Source: Actinomycetes bacterium
Lineage (GTDB): Bacteria > Actinomycetota > Actinomycetes > Propionibacteriales > Nocardioidaceae
DNA: 17,243 nt
Assembly: GCA_023417775.1 (NCBI GenBank)
Contig: JAEZEJ010000081.1
Span: 1 to 17,243, forward strand
Reading direction: 5' to 3'
The position numbers were made by a program, and so were the translations under genes. Below the pieces are notes generated by a model, which saw only the letters and a list, made by a program, of their open reading frames with translations, was not told the origin of the DNA and did no database searches. Below, in pieces: positions 7,108-13,742 of this stretch. The first letter of the stretch is position 1; the number at the start of each line of letters is the position of its first letter.

Positions 7108-7863
7108 ATGGCTGACAGATTCGACGAGCTGATCGAGGCGGGTGTGTCCGCGGACGTCTCCGGATGGGACTTCTCCTGGCTGAAGGGCAGGGCGACCGAG
7201 GAGCGGCCGCCCTGGGGTTACGCCCGGCAGCTGGCCGCCCGGCTCGCTGGCGCCTGCGCCTCGCTGGACCTCCAGACCGGAGGCGGCGAGGTGCTGGCCG
7301 AGGCGACGCGCTTCCCACCGACCGCCGTCGCGACGGAGTCCTGGCCGCCCAATGTCGCGCACGCCGCCGAACTGCTGCATCCGCGCGGTGTCGTGGTGGT
7401 CGCCGACCCGGACGAGCCGCCGTTGCCCTTCGCCGATGAGGCCTTCGACCTCGTCACCAGCAGGCATCCCGCGACCATCTGGTGGCAGGAGATCGCCCGG
7501 GTGCTGCGCCCCGGCGGGACCTACTTCGCCCAGCACGTCGGTCCGGCCAGCGCATTCGAGCTGATCGAGTTCTTCCTCGGGCCCCAGCCGGAGGCCCGGC
7601 GCGGCCGCCATCCCGATGACGAGGTGGCGGCGGCGCGGGCGGCGGGTCTGGAGATCGTGGATCTCCAGACGGCGCGGCTACGCATCGAGATCCGCGATAT
7701 CGCGGCGGTCGTCTACCTGCTCCGCAAGGTGATCTGGTGGGTACCGGGGTTCACAGTCGACGGCTACCGCGCGCGGCCGAGGGAACTGCACGATCTGATC
7801 GAGGCCGACGGGCCCTTCGTCGCGCACTCGACCCGTCACCTCATCGAGGCGCGGCGCCCCTAG
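7108..7863 (+). CDS. Class I SAM-dependent methyltransferase
   Basis: 251 residues with a Rossmann-type methyltransferase core. SAM-binding motif I is LDLQTGGGE at 53-61, an acidic D100 follows beta-2 (VVVVADPDEPPLPF), motif IV-like FDLVTSRHP sits at 113-121, and the post-motif ARVLRPGGTYFAQHV is at 130-143. The N-terminal WLKGRATEERPPWGY and C-terminal FVAHSTRHLIEARR are recalled as typical of a conserved actinobacterial methyltransferase group without an established substrate. GGGAGAG at 7092-7098 precedes ATG 7108 by 9 nt. An in-frame ATG at 7081 overlaps the M23 stop (ATGA) but has no ribosome-binding site; it would add 9 residues and remains possible through coupling. It converges on the VOC gene with 7 nt between stops. 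Confidence 0.85.
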   Translation: MADRFDELIEAGVSADVSGWDFSWLKGRATEERPPWGYARQLAARLAGACASLDLQTGGGEVLAEATRFPPTAVATESWPPNVAHAAELLHPRGVVVVADPDEPPLPFADEAFDLVTSRHPATIWWQEIARVLRPGGTYFAQHVGPASAFELIEFFLGPQPEARRGRHPDDEVAAARAAGLEIVDLQTARLRIEIRDIAAVVYLLRKVIWWVPGFTVDGYRARPRELHDLIEADGPFVAHSTRHLIEARRP

Positions 7864-7870
7864 CCTGGCT

Positions 7871-8257
7871 TCAGCGCTGGTCACGCCGCAGCGGATGGTC
7901 CCCGGGGATCTCCACGAGGACGATGCGGACGCCGTCGGGATCGGTGATCCAGGCCTCGATCAGTCCCCACGGCTCGGAGCGTGGCTCACGCAGAACGGCG
8001 ACGCCAGCAGCGGCGAGCCGCTCGTACTCGGCGGCGACATCACGGACCTGGAGCCAGAGCGCCACCGACGCGACCCCCGCCTCCTCCGAACGCCCGGAGA
8101 TCTCCAGCAGACCGTTGCCGCAGAAGAACACCGTGCCGGGCGACTCCGGCGGCCCGAACTCGCGATGCACCGCCAGTCCGAGCGTGTCGCGATAGAAGAC
8201 GCGGCTGCGCTCCGGATCGGTCGGGCGCAGCAGGATACGACTGCTCAGAACGTCCAT
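7871..8257 (-). CDS. VOC-superfamily (glyoxalase/bleomycin-resistance fold) protein
   Basis: 128 residues, the size of a single VOC monomer with two beta-alpha-beta-beta-beta modules. The first (1-60) includes RSRVFYRDTLGLAV and FFCGNGLLEI. The second (about 66-118) includes VRDVAAEYERLAAAGVAV and AWITDPDGVRIVLVEIP, the usual DPdGn...E metal-ligand strand ending at a glutamate. VOC proteins range from glyoxalase I and extradiol dioxygenases to drug-binding resistance proteins. Nothing here fixes a substrate, and the usual first-strand histidine is absent, which argues against glyoxalase I. It lacks a good Shine-Dalgarno sequence; GAGGAT ends 6 nt before the ATG and may be a weak -10 of a leaderless transcript. 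Confidence 0.85.
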   Translation of the reverse strand: MDVLSSRILLRPTDPERSRVFYRDTLGLAVHREFGPPESPGTVFFCGNGLLEISGRSEEAGVASVALWLQVRDVAAEYERLAAAGVAVLREPRSEPWGLIEAWITDPDGVRIVLVEIPGDHPLRRDQR

Positions 8258-8466
8258 GCGCCCATCCTCGCACCGCCGACGCGGGTCGCGCCGCCGCCGA
8301 CCGGGACCGTCCTCGACGTGGACCTACGTCAATCCACCCTCGACCCTCGGGCCGGGTGTGCCCGTCGGCGAAGACCACCACCGTGCTCGTCGACGCGGAC
8401 GGCGTTTCCCACCCTGCGGGGGTCCTCGTCCCTCTTCACACCTCTCACACCTCTCGCTGCGCTCGG
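8258..8466. other. Intergenic spacer without recognisable gene
   Basis: About 209 nt between the VOC start and the 3' end of tRNA-Val. I see no convincing coding frame. It contains a tandem 9-mer, CACACCTCT twice (8437-8454), just past the tRNA, and a small ACCC/GGGT hairpin potential near 8411-8424, but no clear U-tract terminator for the tRNA. Confidence 0.5.
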
Positions 8467-8540
8467 TGGGCGAAGAGGGACTCGAACCCCCGGCCTTCCG
8501 GGTGTAAACCGGATGCTCTAACCAACTGAGCTATTCGCCC
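8467..8540 (-). tRNA. tRNA-Val (anticodon TAC)
   Basis: The reverse strand folds as a 74-nt cloverleaf. The acceptor stem is GGGCGAA/TTCGCCC (7 bp), D-arm GCTC...GAGC, anticodon stem TCCGG/CCGGA with loop TTTACAC giving anticodon TAC, and T-arm GGGGG-TTCGAGT-CCCTC. The discriminator base is A. The following genomic bases are CCG, so the terminal CCA is not fully encoded and must be added after transcription. It decodes GUA (and probably other GUN) valine codons. Confidence 0.95.
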
Positions 8541-8564
8541 GAGTGACCTGACGGTCGGGTCGCA

Positions 8565-8600
8565 ACGATAGCGCACCCGGTACCGGCGGTGGACTGTCAA
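8565..8600 (-). promoter_or_regulatory. Possible promoter of tRNA-Val
   Basis: On the - strand TATCGT (8570-8565) lies about 24 nt before the tRNA 5' end and could be a -10, placing the start near 8558. A perfect TTGACA (8600-8595) is upstream but 24 nt away, too far for a standard promoter, so the pairing is doubtful. Confidence 0.25.
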
Positions 8601-8684
8601 CCTCACCCACGCTCGATCAGGTTGACCACGTACCGCCACCGGCCCGCCCTGCGCGAGATGAGGTCGATGGCCTACCGCCATCGC
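8583..8684. repeat. Imperfect inverted and direct repeats in the ahpE/tRNA-Val spacer
   Basis: GTCAACCT (8596-8603) pairs with AGGTTGAC (8619-8626) across a 15-nt loop. Outer CCGG..CGGT (8583-8590) can pair with ACCGCCACCGG (8632-8642), giving an imperfect 60-bp hairpin. A degenerate direct copy of the right arm (AGGTCGA...TACCGCCATCG) follows at about 8661-8684. The mirror symmetry is visible; a function is not. Confidence 0.5.
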
Positions 8685-8698
8685 GGCGCGGCGCCCCG

Positions 8699-8741
8699 AA
8701 AAGAGCCGTGCCGCCAGGGTCTCGGGTCCCTGGCGGCACGG
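8699..8741 (-). terminator. Rho-independent terminator of ahpE
   Basis: A perfect 14-bp GC-rich stem (8706-8719 with 8728-8741) around an 8-nt loop. On the - strand it is followed after 3 nt by TTTT (complement of 8699-8702). It lies 63 nt past the ahpE stop on the coding strand, as expected for the end of the DUF3052/ahpE transcripts. Confidence 0.75.
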
Positions 8742-8804
8742 TACGACCATCAAAGCAGAGGATCGTCCCGCCTGGTGGCGGAATTCACAAGTTTGATGAG
8801 TTTC

Positions 8805-9266
8805 TCAGGCGACCAGCTCGGCCACGGCCTCGCGATAGCCCGAGAGCTCGCGCGCCTCACCGATCTGGTTCTCGACCTTCCACCGGAGCACGCCCTCGGC
8901 ATCGATCAGATAGGTGCCGCGCAGCGCGCATCCGAGCTTCTCATCGAAGACTCCATAGGCCTTCGCGACCTCGCCGTGCGGCCAGAAGTCGCTCAGCAGC
9001 GAGAACTGATAGCCGTCCTGCTCCGCGAAGGCCCGCAGGGCGAACATCGGATCGCAGGACACGGCGAGGAGCTCGACGCCCGCATCGGAGAACACCGCGA
9101 GATTGTCGCGCAGCTCGCACAGCTCGCCGGTACAGATCCCGCTGAACGCGAAGGGATAGAAGACCAGCGCCACCGGCGTGCCGCGCAGGTCGGCGAGGGA
9201 GACATCCTCGCCGTGCTGATTCTTGAGGGTGAAGTCCGGGGCCTGCTGCCCGATCTCGATCGTCAT
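8805..9266 (-). CDS. ahpE: AhpE-type peroxiredoxin
   Basis: A 153-residue thioredoxin-fold peroxidase that reduces hydroperoxides through a peroxidatic cysteine. The motif PFAFSGICTGELCELRDN places that cysteine at C45. SDFWPHGEVAKAYGVF and RGTYLIDAEGVLRW match the AhpE branch, including the WPHG.V..AYGVF stretch recalled from Mycobacterium tuberculosis AhpE. A second cysteine, C50, is only five residues on; most AhpE proteins are called 1-Cys, so its role is open. There is no Shine-Dalgarno sequence. TAGGCT (complement of 9274-9279) ends 7 nt before the ATG, indicating a leaderless transcript of its own even though the DUF3052 gene ends only 33 nt upstream. Its neighbourhood (DUF3052, then divergent aceE) is conserved in other actinobacteria. 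Confidence 0.93.
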   Translation of the reverse strand: MTIEIGQQAPDFTLKNQHGEDVSLADLRGTPVALVFYPFAFSGICTGELCELRDNLAVFSDAGVELLAVSCDPMFALRAFAEQDGYQFSLLSDFWPHGEVAKAYGVFDEKLGCALRGTYLIDAEGVLRWKVENQIGEARELSGYREAVAELVA

Positions 9267-9299
9267 GGCGACGAGCCTAGCGACCCCCGGAACCCGACC

Positions 9300-9686
9300 T
9301 CAGCGCCGATGCGTGGACAACCTGGTGACCGCCCAGTCGTCGCTCGCCGGGGACGTCGTGGTGACCGACAACCCAGCGATCGGTGCGGCCTCGCCGATAT
9401 CGGCTCCGCTCACGTGCCCGTCTCGTCCCACCTTCGGGGTGAGCAGCCAGACGAATCCGCCCTCGGCCACGTCCTGCAGAGCGTCCATCAGGCCTTCGGC
9501 GAGGTCCCCGTCGCCGTCGCGCCACCAGAGGATCACCCCATCGACGACCTCTCCGACATCACCGTCCGCGAGTTCATTGCCCGTGTGCTTCGCGATCGCG
9601 CCGCGGAGGTCGTCGTCGACGTCCTCATCCCACCCGAGCTCTTGAATCACCGTGTCGGGGGAGAATCCCATCTTGCCGGCGTCCAC
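9300..9686 (-). CDS. DUF3052 family protein
   Basis: 128 residues, small and acidic. The core GFSPDTVIQELGWDEDVDDDLR, then VDGVILWWRDGDGDL, and VWLLTPKVGRDGHVSGADIGEAAPIAGL are hallmark DUF3052 stretches from actinobacteria. The biochemical role is unknown in the literature I can recall. The start is GTG 9686, chosen because GAGGAGG lies 5 nt upstream; the frame extends to 9806 but runs through the divergent promoter region of aceE. The gene lies between ahpE (33 nt downstream, same strand) and aceE (divergent), as in M. tuberculosis. This suggests a link to pyruvate dehydrogenase or redox state, but that is guilt by association. Confidence 0.9.
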   Translation of the reverse strand: MDAGKMGFSPDTVIQELGWDEDVDDDLRGAIAKHTGNELADGDVGEVVDGVILWWRDGDGDLAEGLMDALQDVAEGGFVWLLTPKVGRDGHVSGADIGEAAPIAGLSVTTTSPASDDWAVTRLSTHRR

Positions 9687-9714
9687 CCGTTCCTCCTCGT
9701 GGTTGATGGCGGAA

Positions 9715-9734
9715 AACCTACCGAAAAGTAGGTA
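9715..9734. promoter_or_regulatory. 18-bp inverted repeat with back-to-back -10 elements (DUF3052/aceE)
   Basis: ACCTAC-N6-GTAGGT (9716-9733) has perfect 6-bp arms with AT-rich spacer CGAAAA. The arms contain -10-like TAGGTT on the - strand (9720-9715), pointing to the DUF3052 gene, and TAGGTA on the + strand (9729-9734), pointing to aceE. This would give aceE a 5' leader of roughly 75 nt. It could be an operator for a shared regulator or simply two symmetric promoters. The sequence is seen; function is inferred. Confidence 0.4.
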
Positions 9735-9817
9735 CTCCGAGAGTGCTGCCGGTCTCACACTAGCGGAGTTGGGGTGGGATGATGGACATGTCCACCCGAC
9801 ACCCAAGGGAGCTTTCC

Positions 9818-12562
9818 ATGCCGCAATCCGGCTCTGAACGTCCGCCCATCATCCACGAGGGCATGCCGACCCAGCTGCCCGACATCGATTCGGAGGAGAC
9901 CCGCGAGTGGGTCGACTCGCTCGATGCGATGGTCGACGAGCGTGGACGCGAGCGCGCTCGCTACGTCATGTTGCGTCTGCTGGAGCGCGCTCGCGAGAAG
10001 AACGTGGGCGTCCCCGCCCTCCGCAGTACCGACTACATCAACACGATCCCGCCTGAGCGCGAGCCGGACTTCCCCGGCGATGAGGACATCGAGCGGCGCA
10101 TCCGCTCCTATATCCGCTGGAACGCCGCCGTCATGGTGTCGCGCGCCAACCGCCCCGGCCTCGGCGTCGGCGGTCACATCGCCACCTATCAGTCCGCGGC
10201 CAGCCTCTACGAGGTCGGCTTCAACCACTTCTTCCGCGGCAAGGACCATCCCGGCGGCGGCGACCAGATCTTCTACCAGGGCCATGCCGCGCCCGGCATC
10301 TACGCCCGGTCCTTCCTCGAGGGCCGCTTCGACGAGGACCAGCTCGACCGGTTCCGCCAGGAGCACTCGCACGGCTTCGGCAACGGCCTGTCCTCGTACC
10401 CGCACCCGCGGCTCATGCCCAACTACTGGGAGTTCCCCACCGTCTCGATGGGTCTCGCCGCGATCAACTCGATCTACCAGGCGCGGTTCAACCGCTACCT
10501 GCAGAACCGGGGCATCAAGGACACCAGCGAGCAGCACGTCTGGACCTTCCTCGGCGACGGCGAGATGGGCGAGGTCGAGTCCCTCGGCGCGATCGGCGTC
10601 GCCGCGCGCGAACAGCTCGACAACCTCACCTTCGTCGTCAACTGCAATCTGCAGCAGCTCGACGGCCCGGTCCGCGGCAACGGCAAGGTCATCCAGGAGC
10701 TGGAGTCGATGTTCCTCGGCGCCGGCTGGAATGTCATCAAGGTCGTCTGGGGACGTCAGTGGGACGACCTGCTCGCGCAGGACACCGACGGTGTGCTCGT
10801 CAATCAGATGAACCGCACCCCTGATGGCGAGTTCCAGACGCTGTCGGTCGAGTCCGGCGCCTACAACCGCGAGCACTTCTTCGGTGCCGATCCGCAGTTG
10901 CTGAAGATGGTCGAGCACCTCACCGATGAGGACATCGAGAAGCTGCCCCGCGGCGGACACGACTACCGCAAGGTCTACGCGGCCTTCGACGCGGCGCGCA
11001 AGCACACCGGTCAGCCGACCGTGATCCTCGCGCACACCGTCAAGGGCTGGCTGCTGGAGTCCTTCCAGGCGCGCAATGCGACCCACCAGATGAAGAAGCT
11101 GACCAAGGACGATCTGAAGAACTTCCGCGATCGGCTGCACATCCCGGTCACGGACGAGCAGATCGACTCCAGCGATATCGCGCCGTTCTACCACCCGGGC
11201 AAGGACAGCGACGACATCCAGTACATGCTCGAGCGCCGCAAGCAGCTCGGCGGCTCCCTGCCCAAGCGCGTGGTCCGCGGCAGTGAGCTGAAGCTCCCGG
11301 AGAAGGACTTCTACGCCGAGCTGAAGAAGGGCTCGGGCAAGCAGCAGATCGCCACCACGATGGCCTTCGTGCGGTTGCTCCGCGACCTGATGAAGGACAA
11401 GAACGTCGGGCCGCGCATCGTGCCGATCGCCCCGGACGAGTACCGCACCTTCGGTATGGACTCGATGTTCCCCTCGAACAAGATCTACAGCCCGCAGGGG
11501 CAGACCTATCAGTCGGTCGACCGCAAGCTGCTGCTGGCCTATAAGGAGTCCGAGACCGGTCAGCTGCTGCACGAGGGCATCAGCGAGGCCGGCGCGATGG
11601 GCTCGGCGATCGCGGCCGGCAGCGCCTATGCGACGCATGGCGAGCCGATGATCCCGGTCTACATGTTCTACTCGATGTTCGGCTTCCAGCGCACGGGCGA
11701 CTCGATCTGGGCGATGGCCGATCAGATGTCGCGGGGCTTCCTGGTGGGTGCCACCGCGGGCCGCACCACGCTGACCGGCGAGGGCCTGCAGCATGCGGAC
11801 GGCCACTCCCCGCTGCTGGCGAGCACCAACCCGGCGATCGTGCACTACGACCCGGCCTACGCCTTCGAGATCAGCCACATCGTCGAGGACGGTCTGCGGC
11901 GGATGTACGGTCCCGAGGCCGAGAACGTCATCTACTACCTGACGGTCTACAACGAGCCGCTGCAGCAGCCGGCCGAGCCCGAGGACCTCGATGTCGAGGG
12001 CCTGCTCCAGGGCGCCTACCACTATCGCAAGGCCGAGGGCGGGCAGACCCGTGCCCGGATCCTCGCCTCGGGCGTCTCGGTGCCGTGGGCCCTCAAGGCC
12101 CAGGAGATCCTCGCCGAGGAGTACGACGTGGCCGCCGATGTCTGGTCGGTGACCTCGTGGAACCAGCTCGCCCGCGACGGCCACGAGACCGAGGTGCGCA
12201 ACTTCAACCACCTCGGCGAGGAGCGCGAGGTCCCCTACATCACGCGTGCGCTCTCCGAGGAGGCCGAGATCGTCTCGGTCGGAGTCAGCGACTACATGCG
12301 CTCGGTGCAGGACCAGATCGCCCGTTGGGTGCCCGGCCCGTGGCAGTCCCTCGGTGCGGACGGCTTCGGCTTCGCCGACACCCGTGCGGCGGCGCGACGC
12401 TTCTTCCAGATCGACGCCGAGTCGATCGTGGTGGCGGTGCTCGCCGAGCTCGCGGCTCAGGGCGAGATCGATGCCAAGATCGCCCGCGAGGCCTATGAGC
12501 GGTTCCAGCTCGATGATCCCAGCGCCATGGCCGGCGTGCCCCAGGAGGGCGCGGACGCCTGA
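9818..12562 (+). CDS. aceE: Pyruvate dehydrogenase E1 component, homodimeric AceE type
   Basis: A 914-residue ThDP enzyme that decarboxylates pyruvate and acetylates the lipoyl domain of E2, feeding acetyl-CoA to the TCA cycle. Length fits the homodimeric E1 family (about 880-930). The ThDP/Mg motif starts G246-D247-G248 (GDGEMGEVESLGAIG) and ends near NCNLQQLDGPVRGNGK, a strongly conserved AceE stretch. HFFRGKDHPGGGDQIFYQGHAAPG and the transketolase-like region with PDEYRTFGMDSMFP are also typical. AAGGGAG (9805-9811) lies 6 nt before ATG 9818, so the upstream in-frame ATG at 9779 is unlikely. In actinobacteria AceE can join a combined pyruvate/oxoglutarate dehydrogenase complex. E2 and E3 genes are not in this window. 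A perfect hairpin follows the stop. Confidence 0.97.
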   Translation: MPQSGSERPPIIHEGMPTQLPDIDSEETREWVDSLDAMVDERGRERARYVMLRLLERAREKNVGVPALRSTDYINTIPPEREPDFPGDEDIERRIRSYIRWNAAVMVSRANRPGLGVGGHIATYQSAASLYEVGFNHFFRGKDHPGGGDQIFYQGHAAPGIYARSFLEGRFDEDQLDRFRQEHSHGFGNGLSSYPHPRLMPNYWEFPTVSMGLAAINSIYQARFNRYLQNRGIKDTSEQHVWTFLGDGEMGEVESLGAIGVAAREQLDNLTFVVNCNLQQLDGPVRGNGKVIQELESMFLGAGWNVIKVVWGRQWDDLLAQDTDGVLVNQMNRTPDGEFQTLSVESGAYNREHFFGADPQLLKMVEHLTDEDIEKLPRGGHDYRKVYAAFDAARKHTGQPTVILAHTVKGWLLESFQARNATHQMKKLTKDDLKNFRDRLHIPVTDEQIDSSDIAPFYHPGKDSDDIQYMLERRKQLGGSLPKRVVRGSELKLPEKDFYAELKKGSGKQQIATTMAFVRLLRDLMKDKNVGPRIVPIAPDEYRTFGMDSMFPSNKIYSPQGQTYQSVDRKLLLAYKESETGQLLHEGISEAGAMGSAIAAGSAYATHGEPMIPVYMFYSMFGFQRTGDSIWAMADQMSRGFLVGATAGRTTLTGEGLQHADGHSPLLASTNPAIVHYDPAYAFEISHIVEDGLRRMYGPEAENVIYYLTVYNEPLQQPAEPEDLDVEGLLQGAYHYRKAEGGQTRARILASGVSVPWALKAQEILAEEYDVAADVWSVTSWNQLARDGHETEVRNFNHLGEEREVPYITRALSEEAEIVSVGVSDYMRSVQDQIARWVPGPWQSLGADGFGFADTRAAARRFFQIDAESIVVAVLAELAAQGEIDAKIAREAYERFQLDDPSAMAGVPQEGADA

Positions 12563-12580
12563 TCCGGAGGGTTCCCGATG

Positions 12581-12610
12581 CAGGGCCGCGGCGTGTTCGC
12601 CGCGGCCCTG
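12581..12610 (+). terminator. Hairpin terminator after aceE
   Basis: A perfect 13-bp GC-rich stem (12581-12593 with 12598-12610) around a TGTT loop, starting 18 nt after the aceE stop. The downstream bases (TGTCATGCC) have no proper U-run, so it is a strong hairpin of the non-canonical type common in high-GC actinobacteria. Confidence 0.6.
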
Positions 12611-12652
12611 TGTCATGCCGGTCGCGCCGACGGCGGTTTGGCACCTCCCCCT

Positions 12653-12665
12653 TAGACTGTTGTCC
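12653..12665 (+). promoter_or_regulatory. Leaderless promoter -10 for the PAP2-family gene
   Basis: TAGACT (12653-12658) ends 7 nt before ATG 12666, and no Shine-Dalgarno sequence is present (upstream is GTTGTCC). The expected transcription start coincides with the A of the start codon. Upstream GGTTTG (12635-12640) is a weak -35 candidate. Confidence 0.5.
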
Positions 12666-13742
12666 ATGCTCGGACGAACCTGGGACTTCTTGCGCCGTTG
12701 GCCCTATACTTTCGGCGCCGCCCTGGCTCTGGTCGTCGGCATCTTCACCGTCTTCATGTCCATACGACTCGGAGTCCCCCTGCGCGACCCGGAGGGCTTC
12801 CTCGGACCGGCCTATGTGCGCCTGCCGCTGATGGCCCTGGGCTTCTTCGCCGTGGGCGTGATCCCGATGGCGATCAAGCGCCGCGGCGTCAAGAAGATCA
12901 TCCCCGGGGTCGCCGATGTGATCCGCTATGAGTGGACCTGGGGCCGCGTGGTCCACATCGCCTCGGGCCTGCTCGTCTTCTACGTCATCTACGTCAGCTA
13001 CCGCAATCTCAAGAGCTATCTACCGGTGCTGCGCGAGGGCGTGCTGTACGACCGGATGTTCTCCGAGTGGGACTACTGGCTGACCTTCGGCCACCAGCCC
13101 GGCGAGCTGCTGCACCAGCTGCTCGGCACCGGTTTCAACGCGCAGATCCTGTCCTTCATCTATCTGACGTATCTGATGCTGATCCCGATCACGCTCGGCG
13201 CCTTCCTCGTGCTGAACCGCGATGTCTCCCTGGGCGCCTGGTATGCCACGGCGCTCGCCCTGAACTGGATCCTCGGCACCGTCAGCTACTACATCTGGCC
13301 ATCGCTCGGCCCGGCCTTCTTCCAGCCGCAGTTCTTCACCGATCTGGAGGAATCGGGGGTCACGGCGCTGCAACAGGGACTGTTCCGCAATGGTTCGGCG
13401 TTCAAGGAGGACCCGACCGGCCCGTTCATCTACGGCATCGCCGGGTTCGCCTCACTGCACGTGTCGGTCACCTTCACCGCGGCGCTGTTCTTCCAGCGCA
13501 CCGACCAGAGCCGCTTCGTGCAGGCCATCGGCTGGGTCTACTTCGCGTTGACCGTGCTCGCGACCGTCTACTTCGGCTGGCACTACATCGCCGACGACAT
13601 CGGCGGCATCCTGATCGGCTGGCTGTCGGTCGCGGTCGGCGGGTGGGCCACCGGCAACGGCTTCTGGCGACAACGTCACCACAAGATTCAGCTGACGGCG
13701 GACCCGGACGACTCGCGCGGGACGGTGTCCAAGGCGAACTGA
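12666..13742 (+). CDS. PAP2-superfamily integral membrane protein (phosphatase/IPC-synthase-like)
   Basis: 358 residues with about seven hydrophobic segments, starting with a transmembrane helix at about 14-35. The PAP2 signature appears in a divergent form: GFASLHVS with S263 and H265 replaces PSGH, and GWHYIADD carries H306 and D310 (HxxxD, the third signature). The conserved lysine/arginine motif is not obvious. This pattern is that of the PAP2_3/inositol-phosphorylceramide-synthase-like branch, which acts on phospholipid or isoprenoid-phosphate headgroups at the membrane. The substrate here is unknown. Upstream in-frame ATGs (e.g. 12246) lie inside aceE and are rejected; ATG 12666 fits a leaderless start. 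The last 55 nt overlap the 3' end of the hydrolase gene on the other strand. Confidence 0.85.
   Translation: MLGRTWDFLRRWPYTFGAALALVVGIFTVFMSIRLGVPLRDPEGFLGPAYVRLPLMALGFFAVGVIPMAIKRRGVKKIIPGVADVIRYEWTWGRVVHIASGLLVFYVIYVSYRNLKSYLPVLREGVLYDRMFSEWDYWLTFGHQPGELLHQLLGTGFNAQILSFIYLTYLMLIPITLGAFLVLNRDVSLGAWYATALALNWILGTVSYYIWPSLGPAFFQPQFFTDLEESGVTALQQGLFRNGSAFKEDPTGPFIYGIAGFASLHVSVTFTAALFFQRTDQSRFVQAIGWVYFALTVLATVYFGWHYIADDIGGILIGWLSVAVGGWATGNGFWRQRHHKIQLTADPDDSRGTVSKAN

Noticed and set aside
5897..7318. 473-codon - frame antisense to GNAT, M23 and methyltransferase genes
   Set aside because: It crosses three good + genes and their spacers; composition is Arg/Pro/Gly rich and shadow-like.
8437..8454. 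Tandem CACACCTCT x2, considered as CRISPR-like or iteron
   Set aside because: Only two 9-bp copies without spacers; no cas or replication genes nearby.
9755..12667. 970-codon open frame antisense to aceE
   Set aside because: Long antisense frames arise from G/C-rich third positions. The protein is a repetitive Val/Leu/Arg/Asp mix with no domain, while the sense strand is a well-conserved AceE.
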